Shown here piece by piece: positions 36,170 through 44,336 of a stretch of 64,000 nt of DNA. Numbering within the stretch: position 1 is the first letter of the stretch; the number at the start of each line of letters is the position of its first letter. The translations under genes were made by a program, and so were the position numbers. The notes below the pieces were generated by a model. The model made no database searches. It was given only the letters and a program-made list of their open reading frames with translations, and was not told the DNA's origin. The stretch spans positions 29,731 to 93,730 of the forward strand of contig MKRX01000015.1 of assembly GCA_001898035.1 (NCBI GenBank), read 5' to 3'. The DNA comes from Armatimonadetes bacterium 55-13 (GTDB lineage: Bacteria > Armatimonadota > Fimbriimonadia > Fimbriimonadales > Fimbriimonadaceae).

Positions 36170-37594
36170 TTACCGCGAGGGTGGGTAAAAGGCGAGGGCG
36201 GCGGCGCCGAATAGTCCGGCATCTTGACTGTAGGGGCTGGGGATGGCGTCCAGGCGTTCCAGATGGGGGCGCATCCATTCACTGAGGCCGACGGAGCCGC
36301 CGACGACGAGGTCATCGGGGAAGTAGAGGTTGCGGATGGCAAAGAGCGCGCCTTCGAGCGCCTGAACGGCGTCGGCCTTTTGTTGACCGGTGGGCTCGAT
36401 GGTGAGATTGATTCCGCCAAGGAGGTCTTCGTAACTCTTTCCACCGGAAGCGGGGAGGTCATTGATTCGGGGGTACTCGCCCTTTCGCCCGGACCAGATA
36501 CGACCGTTTTCAACAAAGCCACAGCCAACGCCCGTACCGAGCGCGAGGGTTGCGACGCGCCTTCCCGCGAATTGGGGAAGACAGGCGTGGCCCCAGGCAG
36601 TGGCGTGACCATCACCGTGGGCAAAGGTGGGGAGGCCGAGGGTTTTCTCGCTGAACTCGATCCCGATTTGGTCGGGCATGAGATATTCCTTTGCCGTCCA
36701 ACAAATGCCGGTACGGGGATCGATGATCCCGCCGGTGCCGATGCCGAGGCGAGTGACACCGTGTTTGGCGGCAAGGTCTCGAATCCAGGCAAGGCGTTCC
36801 GTACGGGTGGGGGGATTGGGCGTGCGCTCGACTTCCAGCAGTTGAAAATCGGGCGAGAAAAGGCCGAAACGGAGCCAGGTGCCACCGATATCGACGGCGC
36901 CAACTTTGCCTTGTGGGGGCATTGCGGGCATGAGGGCTCGGGTTTGTTTGACGGGATCGTTGAGTGCGCCGCCGACCACGACGGCGGCGGCCCCGATACG
37001 GAGGGCGGATTCAACCTGCCAGCGCTCGGAATAGCGGCCTTCGGCGATGACAGGCGCACCGAGGGCGGTGAGTTCACGGAGGAGGTCGAGATCCGGGCCG
37101 TCGGTGGCGAGTCGGGCGTCGGTGTAGCCGGCAAGCGTGGTCCCAACGATATCAGCACCGGCGGAGAGTGCGTAACGGGCCGATTCGAGGCAATCACAAT
37201 CGGCCATGGCGAGGGCTCCGGTTTGGTGAATGCGTTCGATTAGTCCGACCAGCGGTTCTCCACCGGGCCGACGGCGACTTGTGCCATCAAGCGCCACGAT
37301 CTCACATCCGAGACCGACTAATTGTTCGACCTCTGACACAGTTGAAGTGATGTAGACTTCACTATCTGAGTAGGTTCTTTTGATGAGTCCGATGACAGGC
37401 GTCTCGGTTTCGGACTTGATCTTTGCAATGTTCTCAACCCCTTGTAGCCGAAGAACCTTTACCCCTTGGTCTAGCGAAGCCTTTGCCAGACTCAGCAGTG
37501 TAGCCGGGTCGTCTACCGCTGACCCTTCGGAAGCCTGCACCGATGCGATGAGCGGCGTCTCAAACAGAAAGCGCATGCGCTCATCCATTGCCAT
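36170..37594 (-). CDS. Fusion of N-acetylmannosamine-6-phosphate epimerase (NanE) and ROK kinase (NanK)
   Basis: 474 residues. Residues ~1-225 are a TIM barrel with NanE features (PLIASVQASEGSAVDD, PVIGLIKRTYSDSEVYIT, CEIVALDGTSRRRP and CDCLESARYALSAGADIVGTTL). Residues ~228-474 are a ROK sugar kinase (GAVDIGGTWLRFGLF, GIGTGGIIDPRTG, LALGTGVGCGF), expected to phosphorylate ManNAc. The ROK zinc motif CxCGxxGC is missing (DLPASGGKSYEDL instead), and the base Asp lies in AHGDGHATAW. Together these steps turn ManNAc into GlcNAc-6-phosphate. It is divergent from the glycosyltransferase gene. Confidence 0.88.
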   Translation of the reverse strand: MAMDERMRFLFETPLIASVQASEGSAVDDPATLLSLAKASLDQGVKVLRLQGVENIAKIKSETETPVIGLIKRTYSDSEVYITSTVSEVEQLVGLGCEIVALDGTSRRRPGGEPLVGLIERIHQTGALAMADCDCLESARYALSAGADIVGTTLAGYTDARLATDGPDLDLLRELTALGAPVIAEGRYSERWQVESALRIGAAAVVVGGALNDPVKQTRALMPAMPPQGKVGAVDIGGTWLRFGLFSPDFQLLEVERTPNPPTRTERLAWIRDLAAKHGVTRLGIGTGGIIDPRTGICWTAKEYLMPDQIGIEFSEKTLGLPTFAHGDGHATAWGHACLPQFAGRRVATLALGTGVGCGFVENGRIWSGRKGEYPRINDLPASGGKSYEDLLGGINLTIEPTGQQKADAVQALEGALFAIRNLYFPDDLVVGGSVGLSEWMRPHLERLDAIPSPYSQDAGLFGAAALAFYPPSR

Positions 37595-37627
37595 TTCGAA
37601 AGATTTTACAGGAGCGCCGTCCTAGCG

Positions 37628-38584
37628 ATGAAGGAAGTTCATTTGATTAATCCGATGCTGCATGCTTCTGGAGGAAGCGAGTGGCGAACGATCGAGCTAT
37701 TCAATCGTCTGGCAGAGCGGACGGACGTGACCATCTGGAGCTACACGCCTCCCGATCCCGCCCTGATGGGTCACGTGCCAGTTCGCCCTCTCGACGCCCG
37801 GATAGGCGCCGTCCCCCGGCGGGGAAATGCGGTGATCGTGGGCAGTTACAGCATTTTGGAACCTTGGATCCGCCAGTGCAGTTGCGAGCGTTTTGTGGTG
37901 ATTCACAACGTGGACGAACCAAATCGGCTCGCCCACGTTCTCAACGTTCTGGCGCAGCACGGGAAGCCAACGCCGGAGGTGGTCTACGCCTCGAGTCGAC
38001 TTCGGGAACGTGCCCAGGGCCCAAAAGGTCCCGTTCACGTTTCGCCGATCGACCTCAATCGGTTCCGCCCACGGTCACATGCCGAGCGGCCCTTTACAGT
38101 TGGGCGGATGAGCCGGGATGAGGAGATCAAACATCACCCAGACGATCCCGATTTCTACCGACGACTCGCGGCCCAAGGGATTCATGTTCGGATCATGGGA
38201 GGGACATTTCTCCGGCCAGAGCTTGACGGAGAGGAGAATATCGAGTTACTTGCCGTAGGTGCCGAATCGGCGGAAGATTTTTTGTCGACGCTGGATGTGT
38301 TCTACTACCGGACTCATCCCGATTGGTTTGAGCCGTCGGCGCGGGTGATCTCCGAGGCGATGGCAAGCGGAGTTCCCTGTGTTGCCGAGGCACGTCATGG
38401 ATACACGGACTACTTTGCGGGGGGAATTTTGTTCGAATCAGGCGAGGAAGCCGAAAAGGCCATCTTAGAACTTCGACAAAATAGCCAGTTGCGAGAGAAA
38501 TTGGCTCAGGAAAGTCGCCAGAAGGCCGAAGATTGGTTTAGCGACGAAACCGTAGAAGAGGTCCTTCAGTTCTATATGCGCTAG
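37628..38584 (+). CDS. Group 1 (GT4-type) glycosyltransferase
   Basis: 318 residues, slightly short for the family because the N-terminal domain is compact. It begins VHLINPMLHASGGSEWRT (Rossmann donor of a GT-B fold), has the linker VSPIDLNRFRP and the C-terminal EPSARVISEAMASGVPCVAEARHGYTDYF, the phosphate/UDP-binding segment with the usual acidic residue. It transfers a sugar from an activated donor to an unknown acceptor, possibly cell-envelope polysaccharide. It opens an operon with bioY and purK (gaps 21 bases, then overlap). Confidence 0.88.
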   Translation: MKEVHLINPMLHASGGSEWRTIELFNRLAERTDVTIWSYTPPDPALMGHVPVRPLDARIGAVPRRGNAVIVGSYSILEPWIRQCSCERFVVIHNVDEPNRLAHVLNVLAQHGKPTPEVVYASSRLRERAQGPKGPVHVSPIDLNRFRPRSHAERPFTVGRMSRDEEIKHHPDDPDFYRRLAAQGIHVRIMGGTFLRPELDGEENIELLAVGAESAEDFLSTLDVFYYRTHPDWFEPSARVISEAMASGVPCVAEARHGYTDYFAGGILFESGEEAEKAILELRQNSQLREKLAQESRQKAEDWFSDETVEEVLQFYMR

Positions 38585-38605
38585 CGACGCGGTAAAACTC
38601 TAGCA

Positions 38606-39178
38606 ATGTCTCAAGCAACGCGGGCCCTGGCGCCCACTCTCGTCCCCAACCAAACCCTCGTACGCCAGATTGCATTTGTACTTGGGGGCGCGGCGCTGAC
38701 TGCTCTCGCCGCACAGGTGAGCATCCCTTGGGCTCCCGTTCCATTCACCTTACAAACCCTAGCGGTTACGATTTGTGGGATCACTTTGGGCGCACGATTG
38801 GGCACGATCAGTCAGTTCTTGTATCTGGTGGCGGGTATGTGCGGGCTTCCGGTGTTTGCAAATGGCGCGTTTGGAGTTTCTCAAGTATTCGGGGTGACCG
38901 GCGGCTACCTCTTGGCATTTGTTTTGGCAGCCGGTCTGCTTGGATGGTTAGCAGATCGAGGCTGGGACCGCAAGGTGGTGCCGGCATCGATCGCGGTTCT
39001 TGGCGGCAACTTCCTGATCATGCTCCTGGGTACGACGTGGCTCTCTCGCTTCACGGGCTGGAGTTCGGCTTGGGCTCTAGGGTTTGTTCCCTTCATCTCC
39101 GGCGCCGTCCTCAAGTCTTGCGTCGTGATTGCGGCCATGCCCCTGACTTGGAAGTTGATTGGTAAGGACAGAGCCTAG
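38606..39178 (+). CDS. bioY: Biotin transporter BioY (ECF S-component)
   Basis: 190 residues. Five to six hydrophobic helices with the BioY sequence QVSIPWAPVPFTLQTLAV, LGARLGTISQFLYLVAG, GLPVFANGAFGVSQVFGVTGGYLLAF and LKSCVVIAAMPLTW are characteristic. BioY binds biotin and either works alone or with the EcfA/EcfT module, which is not in the window. Its TAG overlaps the GTG start of purK (TAGTG), so translation is coupled. The preceding gene is a glycosyltransferase, an uninformative neighbour for biotin uptake. No biotin riboswitch or BirA box was recognised. Confidence 0.93.
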   Translation: MSQATRALAPTLVPNQTLVRQIAFVLGGAALTALAAQVSIPWAPVPFTLQTLAVTICGITLGARLGTISQFLYLVAGMCGLPVFANGAFGVSQVFGVTGGYLLAFVLAAGLLGWLADRGWDRKVVPASIAVLGGNFLIMLLGTTWLSRFTGWSSAWALGFVPFISGAVLKSCVVIAAMPLTWKLIGKDRA

Positions 39179-40287
39179 TGGCCCAACGGTATGACATCGG
39201 ATTTCTAGGCGGCGGGCAATTGGCTCGGATGTCCATTCAAGCCGCTCAGCGGATGGGTCTCCAGTGTCTCTCGCTTGATCCAGGCTCCGATACTCCGGCT
39301 TCTCAAATTGCTGATGCGATCCAAGGCGCACTGAACGATCCCGAGCGAATTGCGGAAGTTTTTCGTCAATCCAACCGCGTGACGCTTGAGAACGAGTTTA
39401 TTCCGGCCGACGCGATTCAAGAGGCGTTCGAGATGGCAGGAGTCGGGGAGGATATTTTGCTTCCCGGAGTCGGCGCCCTATCGACGATACAAGACAAGCT
39501 CCTTCAAAGGCAGGCGATGGAGGCGGCAGGCGTTCCTTCTCCTCGCGCGATCACACTGGACGATCCTGCGAAGGCAGCCCAGACCATTGGCTTTCCGATG
39601 GTGATAAAAGCTCGATTTGGCGGGTATGACGGCAAGGGTACACGCTATGCGAAGACGGCCGAAGAACTAGAGTCTTTCCGCGATCTCTGGGGCAGGGGTG
39701 GCTGGCTGGCTGAACGGTTCGTTCCGTTCAAGCGCGAACTCGCGGCAATGGTTTTTATTGACGAACACAATCGCGGATGCTTCCCCACGATGGAAACCGT
39801 GCAAACGAATCATGTTTGCGACCTCGTTTTCCCTTCAGGTGCGGATGCTAGCGAAGTCGCCATCGCGGCGGTGGAAGCAGTTGGAGGCAAGGGCTTGTTT
39901 GGCGTAGAGCTGTTCGAATTGGACTCTGGTGAAGTCTTGATTAACGAACTGGCTCCGCGCCCTCACAACACAGGGCACTATACGTTGGACTGGGGAGGCG
40001 TCTCTCAGTTTGATCAGCACGTTCGATTGGTTATGCAGTGGCCGCTGGGCTCTCCAGAGGGGCAGGAGACCTGCATGGCGAACCTGCTGGGACAGGTAGG
40101 AGCCAAGGATTTTCGCGATGGCGCGAAAGCAGCGATCGAAGATCCCGGCTGCCATGTCCACTGGTACGGCAAGGTTGAATCAAAGCCAGGGCGGAAAATG
40201 GGACACCTGAACGTGATGGGGGGCGATAACATTGTGGAACGCGCCCGCCTTGCTCGAGATCGGTTCTATTCGGCTTGGACCCGCTAG
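39178..40287 (+). CDS. purK: N5-carboxyaminoimidazole ribonucleotide synthase
   Basis: 369 residues from GTG 39178, coupled to bioY. ATP-grasp enzyme: IGFLGGGQLARMSIQAAQRMG opening, FPMVIKARFGGYDGKGTR (ATP loop), WLAERFVPFKRELAAMV, and the metal/ATP-binding INELAPRPHNTGHYT. It makes N5-CAIR from AIR, bicarbonate and ATP, the step before PurE, whose gene lies 22 kb away on the other strand. The end overlaps the convergent serine hydrolase by four bases. Confidence 0.95.
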   Translation: MAQRYDIGFLGGGQLARMSIQAAQRMGLQCLSLDPGSDTPASQIADAIQGALNDPERIAEVFRQSNRVTLENEFIPADAIQEAFEMAGVGEDILLPGVGALSTIQDKLLQRQAMEAAGVPSPRAITLDDPAKAAQTIGFPMVIKARFGGYDGKGTRYAKTAEELESFRDLWGRGGWLAERFVPFKRELAAMVFIDEHNRGCFPTMETVQTNHVCDLVFPSGADASEVAIAAVEAVGGKGLFGVELFELDSGEVLINELAPRPHNTGHYTLDWGGVSQFDQHVRLVMQWPLGSPEGQETCMANLLGQVGAKDFRDGAKAAIEDPGCHVHWYGKVESKPGRKMGHLNVMGGDNIVERARLARDRFYSAWTR

Positions 40288-41666
40288 GCTTTTGGCGGGT
40301 CCGCTTTGAGGGTCATCTGCGCGATCTTGCTGTGATCACTCCAAAGGATATAGGCCGTAAAATTCCTGTCCGGAGTCAGGAGCCGATAAGTCAAAAGGGT
40401 GTCTTTTCCTTGTTTAGTTTCACCGGCAAACTTGAGTTCGGTGAGTTTCCGGACGGTTTGCCAAACAGGGCTCATGGCGGCACGTTGGGTGCGCATGGGG
40501 GCTAGCACTTCTTCCTCGAGGCAGTTTGAATCCTGTTTTCCTTCGGCAAAGGTCAGGACGGCAGCTTTGATTTTCTGAGTCCGTTCCTTTTGAGGATCGG
40601 GCTTTTCTTCGGGGATTTTGGCCCTAAGAGAAGGCTCGAGGAGCTCGGCGATCGTTCTACAGAATTGCTCCCCTGACACTGGATAGAGGTTAGAGAGCAT
40701 GATGACGGATAGGCCGTCTTTGGTGTATCGGGCGAATCCGGCACTGTAGCCCGAAGAGTTGCCACCATGTCCGACGTAATCTGGCAGGGACGGGTCGCCT
40801 AGGAACCAACCCGTTCCGTAGGGGCGCTGACGTCCGCTATTCAGCTTTGCCGGGCTCCACATGAGCGCGTAACTCTCGGCACTTAACAGGCGATGTTCGT
40901 GAAGGAGGGCATCCCACTTTGCCATGTCTTCGACCGTCGAATTGATGGAGCCATCCGAAGCAATACTTCCTGCCCCGGCGATGGCGCGGATGATTTCTCC
41001 CTGATTATTCATATAGCCATGAGCTCGGCGAGGGCGGATGGTGGCGTTATCGCCGAAAAACGTTTGCGTCATGCCCGCGGGTTTAAAGATGTTTTCTTCG
41101 ACAAATCTCGGATAGGGGATGCCAGAGGCTTTTTCGATGACCCAGCCCAGAAGGGCGTAATTGGTGTTGCTGTACGCCCAGGTCACTCCTGGCTTGAAGT
41201 CCAAGGGAAGAGCGGCCATGGTGGTGAGGAATTGATCCTTCGTGAACTCCCCGACAATTCCCAGACCGGGAACGAAGGCATAGTCTGGTAGGCCACTGAT
41301 TTGGTACAGCAAGTGACGGATGGTGATTGGCTTCCAGATTTCGGGGCAATTGTCGATGTACTTGTCGACAGAATCGTTCAGAGACAGTTTCTTCTGTTCA
41401 GCCAGAAGCAGCGTGGCGAAGGCCGTGAACTGCTTGGTTATGGAGCCAATTTCATAAATGTCATCCGGTTTGGCATCAACGTCCAATTCAAGATCGATCT
41501 TTCCGTAGGCTTGTTTTCGAACGAGTTTGCCGTCTTTGACAATGCCAATGACGACGGCCGGGATCTTTTGGGCAGCCATGGAACTTGTTACAAAGTCGTC
41601 GACCGGGTCGGCTTGCGCACTGCCCATCGCTACGGTGAGAAGGGAAATCAGAAGCGAGCGATTCAC
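40284..41666 (-). CDS. Exported beta-lactamase-fold serine hydrolase
   Basis: 460 residues from GTG 41666. A signal peptide (SLLISLLTVAMGSAQA) is followed by a class C/penicillin-binding fold with SITK (SxxK nucleophile and base, in YEIGSITKQF), YSN (in WAYSNTNYALLG) and HGG (in VGHGGNSSGYSAG). Residues after ~370 form a small extra domain with IKAAVLTFAEG and VRKLTELKFAG. These enzymes act as esterases, D-aminopeptidases or carboxypeptidases; resistance to beta-lactams is not implied. It is divergent from deoB (gap 59 bases). Confidence 0.9.
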   Translation of the reverse strand: MNRSLLISLLTVAMGSAQADPVDDFVTSSMAAQKIPAVVIGIVKDGKLVRKQAYGKIDLELDVDAKPDDIYEIGSITKQFTAFATLLLAEQKKLSLNDSVDKYIDNCPEIWKPITIRHLLYQISGLPDYAFVPGLGIVGEFTKDQFLTTMAALPLDFKPGVTWAYSNTNYALLGWVIEKASGIPYPRFVEENIFKPAGMTQTFFGDNATIRPRRAHGYMNNQGEIIRAIAGAGSIASDGSINSTVEDMAKWDALLHEHRLLSAESYALMWSPAKLNSGRQRPYGTGWFLGDPSLPDYVGHGGNSSGYSAGFARYTKDGLSVIMLSNLYPVSGEQFCRTIAELLEPSLRAKIPEEKPDPQKERTQKIKAAVLTFAEGKQDSNCLEEEVLAPMRTQRAAMSPVWQTVRKLTELKFAGETKQGKDTLLTYRLLTPDRNFTAYILWSDHSKIAQMTLKADPPKA

Positions 41667-41725
41667 GATTGCGATTACTTCGCTTGGACGGCAGAGAGTT
41701 CCCCGGAACGGCTATAACGATAGGC

Positions 41726-42865
41726 ATGAAGCGGGCAATCGTAATCGTGTTGGATGGCTGTGGAGCGGGCGCGGCTCCGGACGCGGATGCGTTTGGCGAC
41801 CACGATCACCCTTCGACGGTCAAGCACGTTTGGGAGGCCGTGGGAGGATTCCAAGCTCCCACCCTGAGCGCCCTCGGATTTCTGGCGGCGTGCGGAATCG
41901 AGTCGGAGATTGGGCTCGCGGGTTTTGGCTCGAGATATGGTCGATTGCGTGAAATCTCCATGGGCAAAGACTCCGTAACCGGGCATTGGGAGATGATGGG
42001 AATTCACACAGACGAGGCATTTCCAACCTATCCACATGGTTTTCCTGCCGATCTGATGGAAGCCTTTGAACGAGAAATCGGCATCAAGACACTTGGCAAC
42101 AAGCCCGCCAGCGGGACGGCGATCATCTCCGAACTTGGGCCAGAGCATCTTCGTACGGGGTTTCCCATCGTGTACACCAGCGCAGATTCAGTCTTTCAGG
42201 TCGCTTGTCACGAAGAAGTGGTTCCCATCGAGCGTCTTTACGAAATGTGCCTGGTCGCTCGGAAACTCTGTCAAAAACCCAACCATGTGCAACGTGTCAT
42301 CGCCCGGCCCTTTATCGGTTCTGAGCAGAATGGTTTCAAGAGAACGGAACGGCGAAAGGACTTTCCCTACCCCGCGCCGCCCAACCTCGTGGACCAGATC
42401 GGCGACGTGTACGGGGTGGGGGTGGTCCCGGAGCTTTTCGGAGGGCGGGGCTTTCGGGAAGTCAAGCGGACGCAGAGCAACGTGGAGCACGCAGTGGCGC
42501 TGAAACAAGCGATGGCTTCCGACGCCCGGTTCATTTTCGCGAATTTCGAGGATACCGATATGCTGTTTGGGCATCGGAACGATCCGCAAGGGTTTGCGAA
42601 GTGCCTGGAAGATTTTGACGGGACGCTTCGGGGCGTACTGGAAGCCCTGACGGAAGACGACCTGCTGATTCTGACGGCCGATCATGGAAACGATCCAACC
42701 GATGCCTCGACGGATCACTCACGCGAATTCGTACCCGTGGTGGTGGTCGGCCGTTCTCTTCGCTCAGAAAACCTCGGAGATACAGAAGGGATGATGGCGG
42801 TCGGCGCCACCGTTGCCCAACAGTTGGGGCTCAACTGGAAGATTGGGACTAGCCTCATCGGCTAG
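41726..42865 (+). CDS. deoB: Phosphopentomutase
   Basis: 379 residues from ATG 41726; the open frame starts earlier but the N-terminal [15 protein letters not shown] fits this start. Alkaline-phosphatase-fold metal sites are visible: LDGCG (Asp), [12 protein letters not shown] (the phospho-Thr environment), [15 protein letters not shown] and [18 protein letters not shown]. DeoB interconverts ribose or deoxyribose 1- and 5-phosphates in nucleoside salvage. Other deo or nucleoside phosphorylase genes are absent nearby. tRNA-Pro follows on the opposite strand. Confidence 0.95.
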   Translation: MKRAIVIVLDGCGAGAAPDADAFGDHDHPSTVKHVWEAVGGFQAPTLSALGFLAACGIESEIGLAGFGSRYGRLREISMGKDSVTGHWEMMGIHTDEAFPTYPHGFPADLMEAFEREIGIKTLGNKPASGTAIISELGPEHLRTGFPIVYTSADSVFQVACHEEVVPIERLYEMCLVARKLCQKPNHVQRVIARPFIGSEQNGFKRTERRKDFPYPAPPNLVDQIGDVYGVGVVPELFGGRGFREVKRTQSNVEHAVALKQAMASDARFIFANFEDTDMLFGHRNDPQGFAKCLEDFDGTLRGVLEALTEDDLLILTADHGNDPTDASTDHSREFVPVVVVGRSLRSENLGDTEGMMAVGATVAQQLGLNWKIGTSLIG

Positions 42866-42882
42866 AAGCGCTGGGGAAATTC

Positions 42883-42959
42883 TGGTCGGGGCGACAGGAT
42901 TCGAACCTGCGACCTCTTCACCCCCAGCGAAGCGCGCTACCAAACTGCGCCACGCCCCG
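42883..42959 (-). tRNA. tRNA-Pro (anticodon GGG)
   Basis: 77 bases including an encoded CCA. Acceptor CGGGGCG pairs with CGCCCCG; D-arm GCGC-AGTTTGGTA-GCGC; anticodon arm CTTCG-CTGGGGG-TGAAG with anticodon GGG at positions 34-36; T-arm GCAGG-TTCGAAT-CCTGT; discriminator A. It reads CCC and CCT codons. A TATAAT element sits nine bases upstream on the minus strand. Confidence 0.96.
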
Positions 42960-42968
42960 ACATTCGTT

Positions 42969-42974
42969 ATTATA
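42969..42974 (-). promoter_or_regulatory. -10 element of the tRNA-Pro gene
   Basis: TATAAT read on the minus strand, nine bases before the tRNA 5' end. A weak -35 (TTTAAG) lies 16 bases further upstream. The perfect -10 and its placement support a dedicated tRNA promoter. Confidence 0.65.
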
Positions 42975-43034
42975 CACCCCAGGCCAAAGACTTAAATCTA
43001 TGGCCCAGGGCGGTTGATGCGCTAACCCAGGAAA

Positions 43035-43220
43035 CTACTCGGGCTGAGGGACGTCTTGCCCCCTCGGTCCCGTCGGAAAGCCTCCGGGAGGAGGAGGAGC
43101 CTTTATTTCGGACGCCTTGACCGTTGGCTCCGCGAGGGTCCTCACCGCAAAGAAAACCACTGCAATGAGCACCAACGCTAGAACCGGGCCAGCTACCTTC
43201 CAGCTTAGTTCGCCCCTCAT
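43035..43220 (-). CDS. Small single-pass membrane protein with proline-rich tail
   Basis: 61 residues. [11 protein letters not shown] is followed by one transmembrane helix (PVLALVLIAVVFFAVRTL) and a proline-rich outer segment with VKASEIKAPPPPGGFPTG. Its ATG overlaps the stop of the lipoprotein gene upstream (ATGA), so translation is coupled. The EIKAPPPPG motif is nearly identical to EIKSPPPPG in that lipoprotein. No family recognised. The gene is the last of a three-gene pseudopilin operon. It lacks cysteines, so it is not itself a lipoprotein. Confidence 0.7.
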   Translation of the reverse strand: MRGELSWKVAGPVLALVLIAVVFFAVRTLAEPTVKASEIKAPPPPGGFPTGPRGQDVPQPE

Positions 43221-43378
43221 TCCGTAGGAGCGGCAGGCGGGGTTGTGCCGGATGCTCCCGGCGGAGGAGGCGATTTGATCTCAGTGGCCCTGGGGGAACC
43301 CATGGACCCGCAACCGGTTAGGGCCCAGGACACGGCCAGGACTAACGCGATGGGGATCAGCGATCTTAGTCTAGACAT
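43217..43378 (-). CDS. Small lipoprotein, 53 residues, with EIKSPPPPG motif
   Basis: A 53-residue frame from ATG 43378 to TGA 43219-43217. It has a lipoprotein signal ([14 protein letters not shown], lipobox LTGC near residue 23) and a mature part of about 30 residues rich in Pro, Ser and Thr with [15 protein letters not shown]. Its start overlaps the end of the pseudopilin gene by 13 bases and its stop overlaps the next ATG, so the three genes are translated together. No family recognised. It probably sits on the inner leaflet of the outer membrane or in the inner membrane facing the periplasm. Confidence 0.72.
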   Translation of the reverse strand: MSRLRSLIPIALVLAVSWALTGCGSMGSPRATEIKSPPPPGASGTTPPAAPTE

Positions 43379-44133
43379 GACATGTCCGCGCTCCACGGAT
43401 AGTAGATCTCTCGATAGAACTTGTACTGGCAGTCGCCGGCCCCACGCGCTCGGTACGCTCGGAATACTCCGTTTAGATCTTTTTCGTTTCGATACTTGGC
43501 GCTGGAGTCCAGTCGTAGCGTATTCATCCCTTCGTTGTATCGGAAGGCCAATCGTTTGTATTCGTTATCGTTCGTATCGGCGCCAGGGGTCCACCATGCG
43601 TTGTCTCCACCAGGGCCACCGGTGTAGTTCTTCACTTCATAGACCACGATTCGCTCAGAAGGCTGCTTGTGCGAGTCGACATTCCAGGGGATGATGGGCG
43701 ATCCGGGGGGTGCGGATGCCTGGATTGCCGTCGAGTTTACGTGTCCATAGACCGAGATTCCATAGCTCTTGTTGGCGTATTCAAGATCCGGGTTTTGGGG
43801 TGTTTTCAGCCAGCTATCGTTGGCCAAAGCGTGTCCGGGTGCTTTGAATAGCCCTTCAGACTTAATGTAGGGCATGATCCAACCGGACCATGTGAATGGT
43901 GTGTAGGTCGAGCCAGTTGGAAAGGTCCAGTCCGTGTCACGAATCGACATTCCGTCGTAGTCGTCCCAGTACATTCTCAGGGCCAGCCCAATCTGTTTGA
44001 GATTGCTGAGACTGCCAGTTTTCTTGGCGGCTTCTTTTGCTTTCGCGAAAACAGGGAAAAGGATGGCGGCTAGTATCGCAATGATTGCGATGACTACCAA
44101 AAGTTCAATCAGAGTAAATCCACGCTTACGCAT
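43366..44133 (-). CDS. Pseudopilin with N-terminal methylation motif (DUF1559-like)
   Basis: 255 residues from ATG 44133. The N-terminus [27 protein letters not shown] is a textbook type IV prepilin signal: cleavage after Gly by the prepilin peptidase, Glu at +5, then the hydrophobic assembly helix. The rest (YWDDYDGM, the Trp-rich [13 protein letters not shown] and a C-terminal [13 protein letters not shown]) fits the large pseudopilin-like families of Planctomycetes and Armatimonadota. Its function may be substrate binding or surface display rather than pilus building. Two small membrane proteins follow in the operon. Confidence 0.9.
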   Translation of the reverse strand: MRKRGFTLIELLVVIAIIAILAAILFPVFAKAKEAAKKTGSLSNLKQIGLALRMYWDDYDGMSIRDTDWTFPTGSTYTPFTWSGWIMPYIKSEGLFKAPGHALANDSWLKTPQNPDLEYANKSYGISVYGHVNSTAIQASAPPGSPIIPWNVDSHKQPSERIVVYEVKNYTGGPGGDNAWWTPGADTNDNEYKRLAFRYNEGMNTLRLDSSAKYRNEKDLNGVFRAYRARGAGDCQYKFYREIYYPWSADMSCLD

Positions 44134-44286
44134 ACGTTCCTCAATGAACTAAATTAGGTGAATTTGGACCACTATGGCCCACCCTAGTTCATGAAAGATA
44201 CCGTACATCACAAGTCGTCGACTGATAAGACAGTGGGTGAACCGTGAAACCATTGGGTGATTAAGAACCACATATGTCCGCAAACA

Positions 44287-44322
44287 AAAAATCGCTCCAG
44301 GGAATTCCCTGGAGCGATTTTT
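44287..44322 (-). terminator. Perfect bidirectional terminator after the TPR gene
   Basis: AAAAATCGCTCCAGGGAA (44287-44304) and TTCCCTGGAGCGATTTTT (44305-44322) are exact inverted copies with the A/T ends of a bidirectional terminator. It lies 14 bases past the stop of the TPR gene at 44337 on the minus strand. Confidence 0.92.
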
Positions 44323-44336
44323 AGAATGCGCCCTGG

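Noticed and set aside
36224..37243. 339-residue antisense frame inside the NanE-NanK gene
   Set aside because: Shadow frame, Gly/Glu/Asp-rich and without domains; the minus-strand gene has full family motifs.
42813..42995. Coding-like frame reading [17 protein letters not shown] on the plus strand
   Set aside because: It is the antisense of tRNA-Pro(GGG) and its flanks, a known source of spurious proteins.
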